From the NCBI GenBank assembly GCA_028712345.1, contig JAQTQF010000126.1, positions 1 to 5,720 on the forward strand: 5,720 nt of DNA, given 5' to 3'. A program made the position numbers and the translations under genes. Source of the DNA: Phycisphaerae bacterium (GTDB taxonomy: Bacteria; Planctomycetota; Phycisphaerae; Sedimentisphaerales; UBA12454). The stretch's first letter is position 1, and every line of letters starts with the position of its first letter. Below the pieces are notes generated by a model. It was not told the origin of the DNA, did not search any database, and saw only the letters and a list, made by a program, of their open reading frames with translations. Below, piece after piece: positions 1-5,720 of the stretch.

Positions 1-134
1 TCCAGCAGAGAGCCGAGCGATATTTGCCGCAGATGAAATGGTATTGCAAAGCGGCGGGGGAAATTCTCAAAGAACAGGTTGCAGGAGGATATTTATATTT
101 TCTATCATTTGGCAGTGGAATAAAGGTTTGCTAA
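1..134 (+). CDS. C-terminal end of an AddA/RecB-like helicase-nuclease (partial, 5' end outside window)
   Basis: Only the last 43 codons are present; the first whole codon is at 3-5 and the TAA stop is at 132-134. The reading frame gives a tail with QMKWY at 30-44, which fits the QhXXY motif of RecB-family PD-(D/E)XK nucleases, followed about 20 residues later by YLYFL and a short final strand. This order (Q-x3-Y, helix, then a strand reading LYF followed by a glycine) is what the extreme C-terminus of AddA-type UvrD-like helicase-nucleases looks like. Such enzymes process double-strand DNA ends for recombination. The helicase motifs and the catalytic D and D/E-x-K residues would lie to the left of the window, so the identity rests on a short tail. 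Another RecB-fold nuclease, such as an AddB-like or Cas4-like protein, is possible. The gene is convergent with the CDF transporter gene and its stop codon overlaps that gene's stop. The AGGAGG at 83-88 lies inside this coding sequence and precedes no usable start. Confidence 0.6.
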   Translation, partial: QQRAERYLPQMKWYCKAAGEILKEQVAGGYLYFLSFGSGIKVC

Positions 135-1030
135 GCAGGCCTGTCTTCGTCCGGTTCAATATGAACGGTGATATTTACCGGCTGGGCGATTTGCTGATGA
201 AGCTCGTTTTCAAGCATTTCGGAAATATTGTGCGCATCTGTTATTGATAATTGCGGATCCACCAGAATGTGTAAATCCATAAACAATTCCCTCCCGACGG
301 TTCGCGTTCTCAATTTGTGCCACTGGCGAATCTGTGATTGAGAAGCGATAATTTTTGTAATCTGCTCATTCGTTTTAGTGTCCACCGCACGGGCGGTAAA
401 TTGTCCGAAAGCATCGGCGAAAATTTTTACCGCAACTATAATTATCATAATTCCCACGACAGTTGCCGCGGCCTGGTCGCCGTAGTCAAAACCGAACATT
501 GACGCGACGGCTCCAACCGCGACCGCAACCGAGCTCAACGCGTCCGAGCGATGATGCCAGGCGTTTGCATACAGCATCGAACTGGAGTATTTCACGGCAA
601 CCCTTTTTGTTATCAAAAAGGCAAATTCTTTTGTGGCAATTGAGATCAGTGCCACTACAAAGACCGGAATACCTATATGCGAAACATTTCGCAGGGCGAT
701 GCTTTCGATGGACCTTTCAATCATATAAACCCCGGCCAGTGCCAGCAGGACGGAAATAAACAATGTTGCAAATGTTTCTGCCCAGCCGTGCCCGTAAGGG
801 TGGTCTTTGTCCGTCTTCTTTGCTCCTATGCGGGCTCCTATGATTACGGCCATATCGGTAACCAGATCGCTAAGCGAATGCAGACCGTCGGCAATCAAAG
901 CCATAGACGAGAACATTATTCCGACAATGAGTTTGAGTATGGTATTGGTGATATTTATAATAATCGTATAGAAAACAACTCTTTGAGTCTGCTGGAGGGC
1001 GAGATTATTTTTTTCTTTATGGGTCATCAT
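131..1030 (-). CDS. Cation diffusion facilitator (CDF) family divalent metal transporter
   Basis: A 299-residue inner-membrane protein of normal length for the FieF/YiiP-type CDF family, which exports Zn2+, Fe2+, Mn2+ or similar ions by proton antiport. About six hydrophobic segments lie between residues 18 and 210, followed by a cytoplasmic ferredoxin-like domain (about 215-295). The intramembrane metal site is visible as HxxxD in TM2 (H51, D55) and HxxxD in TM5 (H159, D163). The loop after TM2 carries DKDHPYGHG, with D74, H77 and H81 matching the second metal site of YiiP. In the C-terminal domain, the DLHILVDP segment and the VHIEP end (H290) resemble the family's dimer-interface metal ligands. 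An H/D quartet is usual for zinc-type members, but the ion cannot be fixed from sequence. The ATG at 1028-1030 overlaps the glmM stop as ATGA; a second ATG follows directly at 1025-1027. The bases upstream are A-rich with no Shine-Dalgarno sequence, so coupling to glmM is likely. The TAG stop (131-133) interlocks with the convergent gene's TAA. W83 replaces the usual K/R after PYGHG. Confidence 0.93.
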   Translation of the reverse strand: MMTHKEKNNLALQQTQRVVFYTIIINITNTILKLIVGIMFSSMALIADGLHSLSDLVTDMAVIIGARIGAKKTDKDHPYGHGWAETFATLFISVLLALAGVYMIERSIESIALRNVSHIGIPVFVVALISIATKEFAFLITKRVAVKYSSSMLYANAWHHRSDALSSVAVAVGAVASMFGFDYGDQAAATVVGIMIIIVAVKIFADAFGQFTARAVDTKTNEQITKIIASQSQIRQWHKLRTRTVGRELFMDLHILVDPQLSITDAHNISEMLENELHQQIAQPVNITVHIEPDEDRPA

Positions 1031-2403
1031 TTTTTCGTTTTTGTTTTTGACGGCAATTCCATTATCTTTTCGATTTTTCCCTCAGCGTCGGCCAAATCCT
1101 TAAATTCCGCAATCAGCCTCATAATCGGCTCGGTATTGCTCATTCGCAGGTGTATCCAGCCGTCTTCAAAATCGAACCTGCATCCGTCATCGGTATTGAC
1201 CTTTGCTTTTTTGAATGTTTTCTTTGCCTTTTCGATGATTTTGTCAGCTTGTTTTTTGTCCACGATTAACTTCCGTTTGGTCATTTGATAGGCGGGAATT
1301 TCCGCTACAAGCTGGCTGACGGTTTTTTTGGTTTCTGCGCAGAGCTGCAGAATAATGGCCATAGAAATGAGACTGTCGCGCACCGGCCCGACTCTTAAGT
1401 CGATGACTCCGCCGTTTCCTTCACCGCCGATTACACATTTGTTTTGTATCATCGCCTGAGCTACATTGGCTTCTCCTACCGGCGTTCGAATCACACTGCA
1501 CCCGGCAGCGGCGGCAATATCGTCAATCATTCTCGAGCTGGAAAGATTCGCCGCGGCGATGCCCTTCTTGTGACTGAAAATATATTTTGCCGCAAGAGCA
1601 AGTGTGTATTCTTCGCCGATGTAATTGCCTTTTTCATCAACTATTGCCAGCCTGTCGGCGTCGGGGTCCTGGGCAAAGCCGATGTCGGCTCCGAGTTTTT
1701 TTACCGTCTGGCACAAATGTGTCAGGTTTTCGGCGGTCGGTTCCGGTTTATGCGCAAAGACGCCGTTTGCTTCATCGTTTATTACTTTAACGCGGCAGCC
1801 GAAAGATGTCAGAAGTTTTTTGCCCGGCCTTATTCCTGCTCCGTTTATGCCGTCGAGAACAACTCTGAATTTTCTGGATAATATTTCTTTCCTGTTTACG
1901 CAGGAGATAACTTTTTTAAGATGGATGGAGTCTCCGAAGTGATTTATAGTGATTTTACCGCAGTTTATCGAATCGGAGAACTCAAATTCAGGGTCGTTGA
2001 AAATGGATTTTATTTTTTCCGCCATAGGCGCAGGCGGGGCGATTCCTTTGCTTGTAAGCAGTTTGATGCCGTTATATTCAATCGGATTGTGGGAAGCGGT
2101 TACAACGATGCCGCCGTCGCAAACAAGCTCTCTAATCATTATGCCGACGGTAGGGGTGGTAACCAAACCAAGGTCTACGATGTCGACCCCGATGGAGCAT
2201 AATCCTGCCATAATTGAGGATTTGAGCATATCTCCGCTGGGCCTGCTGTCGGTTCCGATGGCAATGGTAAGCTTCTTTTTGCCTTTTGAATTTTTAAGAA
2301 ATGTCCCAAATGCGCAGGCATAGTTTATTGCCGTTGAGCTATTTAGGTTTTCTCCGATAATTCCCCTCATTCCGCTGATTGAAATGATTAATTCCTGTGC
2401 CAT
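1027..2403 (-). CDS. glmM: Phosphohexomutase, probably phosphoglucosamine mutase
   Basis: A 458-residue cytoplasmic enzyme of the alpha-D-phosphohexomutase superfamily, full length for the family. All four signature sites are present: the phosphorylated serine in TASHNP (S104, bases 2092-2094); the Mg2+ loop DPDADR (D246, D248, D250); the sugar-binding loop GEGNGG (327-332); and the phosphate-binding RMSNTEP loop (420-426) with R429 after it. The N-terminal SGMRGIIG (10-17) is the usual start of domain 1. The expected reaction is glucosamine-6-phosphate to glucosamine-1-phosphate, feeding UDP-GlcNAc for peptidoglycan and other envelope polymers. The GEGNGG loop differs from the GE-x-SGH of typical bacterial GlmM and is more like archaeal-type and planctomycete mutases, so phosphomannose or phosphoglucose activity cannot be excluded. 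The protein ends in a lysine-rich tail (KTKTKK). The ATG at 2401-2403 has only a weak AGAAAG-like element upstream. The gene lies 43 bases after top6B and overlaps the CDF gene by 4 bases. Confidence 0.85.
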   Translation of the reverse strand: MAQELIISISGMRGIIGENLNSSTAINYACAFGTFLKNSKGKKKLTIAIGTDSRPSGDMLKSSIMAGLCSIGVDIVDLGLVTTPTVGIMIRELVCDGGIVVTASHNPIEYNGIKLLTSKGIAPPAPMAEKIKSIFNDPEFEFSDSINCGKITINHFGDSIHLKKVISCVNRKEILSRKFRVVLDGINGAGIRPGKKLLTSFGCRVKVINDEANGVFAHKPEPTAENLTHLCQTVKKLGADIGFAQDPDADRLAIVDEKGNYIGEEYTLALAAKYIFSHKKGIAAANLSSSRMIDDIAAAAGCSVIRTPVGEANVAQAMIQNKCVIGGEGNGGVIDLRVGPVRDSLISMAIILQLCAETKKTVSQLVAEIPAYQMTKRKLIVDKKQADKIIEKAKKTFKKAKVNTDDGCRFDFEDGWIHLRMSNTEPIMRLIAEFKDLADAEGKIEKIMELPSKTKTKK

Positions 2404-2413
2404 TTTCTACTTT

Positions 2414-2441
2414 CTAAATACTAACTATTGACTACTGACTA
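2414..2441. repeat. Four tandem copies of a degenerate heptamer
   Basis: The short gap between the top6B stop and the glmM start contains four contiguous 7-base units on the plus strand: CTAAATA, CTAACTA, TTGACTA and CTGACTA, consensus YTRACTA. Read on the minus strand, the units begin TAGTCAG, TAGTCAA, TAGTTAG. The array fills most of the gap and touches neither coding sequence. The copies drift gradually, the last two being closest. It may be a simple-sequence expansion, part of a dispersed repeat family or a protein-binding site; nothing here decides which. It lies where the leader of glmM would be. Confidence 0.7.
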
Positions 2442-2446
2442 TTATT

Positions 2447-4198
2447 TTATATCTGTCTTGTTTTTTCAAGTACTTCCTTCAGTCTCGAAACTATTGTTTT
2501 AACCTGTTCATCCTTAAGAGTAAGTATTTCCTGAAGTGCCTCGCCGATAAAAGGCAGATAAGTCTCGATATATCCTCTCTTGACCATCTCCTGTTTTATT
2601 CTGCGCTGTCTTCTGAGGTACATTCCGAGTTTTCTGCCGCATTCCTGAATAGCAAGTTTTATTTCCTTGATAATTTCCGGATAATGAGCGATAGCTTCCT
2701 TGCTTTCTGATGTAAACGGCACCCAAACCGAGGCGATATGAATCATAAGCACGACAGGTCCCATCGGCAGAGAGCCTTTTGATTGCGAAAGGTTATAATT
2801 CCGCCAGTTGGTATCAACGACAGCCTTATGTATTGAACAGGCTCCCTGCTGATAGAGCAGGGGGACTCGGTTGGCAAATCGTTTCAGCTCCATTTGAGGT
2901 GTTTTATCGTCATCACCATTGCCGTTCTGCGATTCAGTTTTAAAGCCATAAGCAATTGCCGCTTCGATAAGAAACGGATTGCCGCGGTAAACGGTTGGTT
3001 TTCTCGTACAAGACGCGTAAAACTCGGCATCGACGACTCTTCTCAGGCCGTGTTCGAGTTCGTCTTCTCCGATTGGCCCTATACAATTTACCGGCGGAGC
3101 CATAATCTTTGTTTCACTTATGGCGTTGTACAACTGCTCTGCCTCTTTCATTATTAAATTTGCCGGCCGCGCGTTCCTGGATAGTTTTGCTTTCTTGCAT
3201 ATTTCATTAGCCAAATGGGAGCTGAGGCGTGAAAAGTCGTGATGCAGAAACGCCGAAAGATTTTTACTGGAGCTTTCTCTTGCCATTTTATAAAGCAGGC
3301 CGAGTTCGACGCCATACGGATGGGGCTTAATCTCGACCGGTACAAAAGGCATCTTTTTTATCTGCCTTTCGTATTTATAGGTTGTTCCGTCAGGCGCGTT
3401 ATATGTAATTTCGGTATGCGGATTGGCCATAGCCGTCTGGGCAATATATTCGTCAATGGACTGTTTGCCTTTCTGATATTTACCCTCAAGCGTTATGGTA
3501 ACCTGAGTGCCACTGGGCAGTTCAAAATCGCAGTCTTCATCAAACATAACCTGCGGCTTGTTTTTTGCGGTATCAATCTGAACATGGTAATGCGAAGCTT
3601 TTTTAGATTTGTCAGTTCGCGAAATAATCTGAACAGGTTCGCCGGTGGTCAGAAGGCCGTACATTCCCGCCGCTGATATACCGATTCCCTGCTGACCTCT
3701 GCTCATTTTAAGGCTGTGGAACTTGCTTCCATAGAGCAGTCTTGCAAAAATATTCGGAATCTGTTTGTCCACGATTCCCGGCCCGTTGTCTCTGACGATG
3801 AAAGTAAACTTTTTTTCAGTAATCTGTTTTATGGTTACGACGATATCCGGCAGAATATGGGCTTCTTCGCAGGCATCGAGCGAATTGTCAACGGCTTCCT
3901 TAATCGCGGTAAGAAGAGCTTTTCTCGGATTATCGAAGCCGAGCAGGTGTCTGTTCTTTGCGAAAAATTCGCTTACGCTGATATCCCGCTGCTTGGCTGC
4001 CATAGACTCGGCAGTGCCTGCAACGGAGGCCTTTGCCTTTTTGCCGGTTTTCTTATCTGCTGCTTTAGAGCTGTTTTTGACCGAGATAGCTTTTATATCT
4101 TTGTTTGATTTTGATTTTTTTGTTTTCGTTTCTATCTCCGGTTCAGCAGAAAAATCAAAATCCATCTGGTTTGTTTGAACAGTTTTTTCCACCGCCAT
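2447..4198 (-). CDS. top6B: DNA topoisomerase VI subunit B (ATPase subunit)
   Basis: A 583-residue protein that closely follows the Top6B family, the ATP-binding half of the type IIB topoisomerase VI. With the Spo11-like A subunit it forms an A2B2 enzyme that passes one duplex through another, relaxing and unlinking DNA. The Bergerat (GHKL) ATPase domain spans about residues 76-275: N-box EAVDNSLDA (E101, N105), DNGPGI (137-142), GQQGIGIS (168-175) and a GT at 230-231. An H2TH region follows (about 296-370), then the transducer domain (about 370-575). This contains RFANRVPLLYQ, GSLPMGP and SESKEAIA, where K500 is the likely switch lysine (inferred from position). Residues 1-65 are extra compared with the usual family start near M66 (bases 4001-4003) and are lysine-rich. 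I kept the upstream ATG because M66 has no ribosome binding site, while AAAGGA lies upstream of 4198, although 15 bases away. An in-frame TAA at 4208-4210 rules out an earlier start. No C-terminal Ig-like domain is seen. No top6A gene adjoins it. Confidence 0.95.
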   Translation of the reverse strand: MAVEKTVQTNQMDFDFSAEPEIETKTKKSKSNKDIKAISVKNSSKAADKKTGKKAKASVAGTAESMAAKQRDISVSEFFAKNRHLLGFDNPRKALLTAIKEAVDNSLDACEEAHILPDIVVTIKQITEKKFTFIVRDNGPGIVDKQIPNIFARLLYGSKFHSLKMSRGQQGIGISAAGMYGLLTTGEPVQIISRTDKSKKASHYHVQIDTAKNKPQVMFDEDCDFELPSGTQVTITLEGKYQKGKQSIDEYIAQTAMANPHTEITYNAPDGTTYKYERQIKKMPFVPVEIKPHPYGVELGLLYKMARESSSKNLSAFLHHDFSRLSSHLANEICKKAKLSRNARPANLIMKEAEQLYNAISETKIMAPPVNCIGPIGEDELEHGLRRVVDAEFYASCTRKPTVYRGNPFLIEAAIAYGFKTESQNGNGDDDKTPQMELKRFANRVPLLYQQGACSIHKAVVDTNWRNYNLSQSKGSLPMGPVVLMIHIASVWVPFTSESKEAIAHYPEIIKEIKLAIQECGRKLGMYLRRQRRIKQEMVKRGYIETYLPFIGEALQEILTLKDEQVKTIVSRLKEVLEKTRQI

Positions 4199-4213
4199 TA
4201 TATAACTTTAACA

Positions 4214-4219
4214 TCCTTT
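4214..4219 (-). promoter_or_regulatory. Possible ribosome binding site of top6B
   Basis: On the minus strand AAAGGA occurs upstream of the top6B ATG, with 15 bases between it and the start. This is longer than the usual 5-10, so it would be a weak site. It is the only purine-rich Shine-Dalgarno-like element in the 76-base gap. It supports the start at 4198 over the internal M66. The rest of the gap (4199-4274) shows no convincing terminator hairpin with a T-run and no clear -35/-10 pair, so read-through from serA into top6B is plausible. Confidence 0.35.
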
Positions 4220-4274
4220 CGTTGGGGGTGTATCTCGCGCTTATCTTGTTATGCCCGACAATCCTTAAAAGCCA

Positions 4275-5720
4275 TTAAGAAAGACTGCAATGATGGACTT
4301 CATTAACGAAACCAAGCTGTGAAATTTCCTTTATCGTCGCATCGTCCGGCTTTGCGTCAAGACTGACCGCAAGAACAGCCTTTTTCTCGGCGGCCTTCTG
4401 ACCTACGCCCATGGTCTGGATATTGATTCCGTGTTTGCCAAGCACTGTGCCGACTGCACCGATAACTCCGGGTTTGTCGTCATTGAAAATTATCATAGCC
4501 GTATCTGACGGCGTCATTTCGACATCAAAGCCGTTGATTTCGATAATTCGCATAATCTTGTCGCTGAATACCGTTCCGGTCATAGTGCTTATGCCTTTTG
4601 CGGTGGTAACTTTGACGCCAAAACCTGAGGCGACATTTTTCGCGTCTGTATTTTTTATTATATCGATGCTGATACCTCTTTCCTTTGCCATCATTGGAGC
4701 GTTTACCATATTGATTGGATCCTCAAAAAACGGCTGAAGCAGACCAATCTGGAACGAACTGGTTATGATAGCGACATCGTGTTCGGCAATGGCGCCGCGA
4801 TACTGCAGCTCTACCTTCTTAATTTGTCCGCCGCTTATAGTGCTAACAAGAGTTCCGATTCTTTTTGCCAGTGTTGCATAAGTATTGACAACTGGCGGCA
4901 CTGCTCCTCCGGTAGCAGGGGCGTTGAGGGCGTTTTTAATAGCCCCGCCGCTGAGGGCGTCAACCAGTATTTGTGCCGCTTCTACCGCTACTTCAATTTG
5001 AGCTTCTTCCGTGCTTGCCCCCAGATGCGGAGTAACAAGGCAATTGGCAATTTTTTCATATCTCTTGTTTTTGACCGGCGGCTCTTCCGTAAATACATCA
5101 AGCGCAGCTGCCGCGATGGTTTTTTTCTCAAGTGCGTCATATAGCGCATCTTCGTTAACGATTCCGCCTCGGGCACAGTTCACAATCCTTGTCGTCGGCT
5201 TCATCATCTTAAGCTGCGCCTCGCCTATCATATTCAGCGTCTTGTCATTTTTCGGTACATGTACAGAAATATAATCAGCTTCCTTGAAGATTCTTTCGAG
5301 ATTGTCAGTGATTTCGATTCCAAGAGTTTCCGCTTCCGGAGGCGTTGCGACAGGGTCGTAACCAAGTATCTTCATATTGAATCCGGTTGACATTTTTGCC
5401 ACAGCCATACCAATTCGTCCAAGTCCGATTATACCGAGCACCTTGCCGTTGAGCTGGTTGCCGGTATAAATTTTTCTGTCCCACGCTCCGCTTTTAAGGC
5501 TGTCACAGGCGGGCACGACATTTCTGCTCATTGCAAGCATAAGAGCCATTGTATGTTCTGCGGCGCTTAGCGTATTTCCGCCCGGCGTATTCATTACCAG
5601 TATGCCCTTTTTCGTTGCCGTCGGGACATCGATATTATCGACTCCAACACCGGCACGGGCAACGCCTCTCAGCTTGCCGGGCTTTTCAAGCACTTTTGCG
5701 GTAACCTGAGTTCCGCTTCT
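4275..5720 (-). CDS. serA: D-3-phosphoglycerate dehydrogenase (partial, N-terminus outside window)
   Basis: This enzyme oxidises 3-phosphoglycerate to 3-phosphohydroxypyruvate with NAD+, the first step of serine synthesis, in the cytoplasm. The open frame continues to the right edge, giving 481 visible residues; the GTG at 5691-5693 is an internal valine, because the codons before it still match the family (RSGTQVTAKV). About 45-50 N-terminal residues are probably missing from a normal length near 525-530. Numbering from that valine, visible elements are RAGVGVDNID (13-22), the NAD-binding GLGRIG (90-95), the catalytic arginine in CARGG (R175), the glutamate in FTEEPP (E204) and the histidine in TPHLGAS (H223). 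After these come an intervening allosteric-type domain (about 245-375) and a C-terminal ACT domain starting near DKPGVIG, the usual site for serine feedback inhibition. This is the long, M. tuberculosis-like form. No catalytic residue is missing. TAA is at 4275-4277, 76 bases before top6B on the same strand. Confidence 0.97.
   Translation of the reverse strand, partial: RSGTQVTAKVLEKPGKLRGVARAGVGVDNIDVPTATKKGILVMNTPGGNTLSAAEHTMALMLAMSRNVVPACDSLKSGAWDRKIYTGNQLNGKVLGIIGLGRIGMAVAKMSTGFNMKILGYDPVATPPEAETLGIEITDNLERIFKEADYISVHVPKNDKTLNMIGEAQLKMMKPTTRIVNCARGGIVNEDALYDALEKKTIAAAALDVFTEEPPVKNKRYEKIANCLVTPHLGASTEEAQIEVAVEAAQILVDALSGGAIKNALNAPATGGAVPPVVNTYATLAKRIGTLVSTISGGQIKKVELQYRGAIAEHDVAIITSSFQIGLLQPFFEDPINMVNAPMMAKERGISIDIIKNTDAKNVASGFGVKVTTAKGISTMTGTVFSDKIMRIIEINGFDVEMTPSDTAMIIFNDDKPGVIGAVGTVLGKHGINIQTMGVGQKAAEKKAVLAVSLDAKPDDATIKEISQLGFVNEVHHCSLS

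Noticed and set aside
83..88. AGGAGG, a perfect Shine-Dalgarno-like hexamer
   Set aside because: It encodes part of the helicase-nuclease tail (Ala-Gly-Gly) and no start codon follows at a workable distance, so it is probably chance.
38..247. Plus-strand open frame of 69 codons starting MVLQSGGG
   Set aside because: It overlaps the helicase-nuclease tail in another frame and the 3' end of the CDF gene on the opposite strand. The protein resembles no family and has no ribosome binding site.
1030..1050. T-rich run on the plus strand that could be taken for a terminator
   Set aside because: It is the lysine-rich end of the glmM product read on the other strand, and no GC-rich hairpin precedes it.
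677..1288. Long plus-strand open frame (203 codons) opposite the CDF and glmM genes
   Set aside because: It is a shadow of two genes whose motifs are fully explained on the minus strand. Its composition is unlike a folded protein and no start signal is seen.
3716..4178. Plus-strand open frames of 130 and 137 codons opposite the top6B 5' region
   Set aside because: They lie antisense to the strongly conserved ATPase domain of Top6B and show no recognisable domain.
2447..4198. Alternative call as GyrB/ParE, MutL or a topo VIII-type fused protein
   Set aside because: The SRGQQGIGIS and SESKEAIA motifs and the H2TH-transducer order are Top6B-specific. There is no Toprim domain as in GyrB, and no Spo11-like catalytic domain is fused as in topo VIII.
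4199..4274. Possible terminator or promoter between serA and top6B
   Set aside because: The only inverted repeat seen is a 4-base TTGT/ACAA pair with an 8-base loop and no T-run. No well-spaced -35/-10 pair could be identified by eye.

Overview
The window looks like bacterial chromosome carrying ordinary housekeeping-type genes at high density. Four genes lie on the minus strand and read right to left: serA (cut by the right edge), a topoisomerase VI B subunit (top6B), a phosphohexomutase best called glmM, and a cation diffusion facilitator (CDF) metal exporter. At the left edge the last 43 codons of a plus-strand gene, probably an AddA/RecB-type helicase-nuclease, run convergently into the CDF gene. 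No tRNA, rRNA, CRISPR array, insertion sequence or attachment site is visible. The longest stretch without a gene is the 76 bases at 4199-4274.

Organism. The RecB-type nuclease tail argues for a bacterium. A full-length topoisomerase VI B subunit is mainly an archaeal and plant protein but is known from scattered bacteria. With the moderate base composition (judged by eye, not computed) and the style of the mutase, a member of the Planctomycetes/Phycisphaerae or a related anaerobic lineage is a reasonable guess. This is inference and no marker gene settles it.

Layout. 1-134 (+) is the helicase-nuclease C-terminus; its TAA interlocks with the TAG of the CDF gene, so there is no intergenic space. 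131-1030 (-) is the CDF transporter. Its ATG overlaps the TGA of glmM (1027-2403, -) in an ATGA. Between glmM and top6B (2447-4198, -) are 43 bases holding four tandem copies of a degenerate heptamer. A 76-base gap separates top6B from serA (4275 to beyond 5720, -).

How the genes relate. glmM and the CDF gene are probably translationally coupled. The four minus-strand genes could be one transcript, but their roles differ: serine synthesis, DNA topology, amino-sugar phosphate supply for the envelope, and metal export. The most notable point is a complete bacterial Top6B with a lysine-rich N-terminal extension and no top6A gene beside it. I found no clearly new multi-gene system here.
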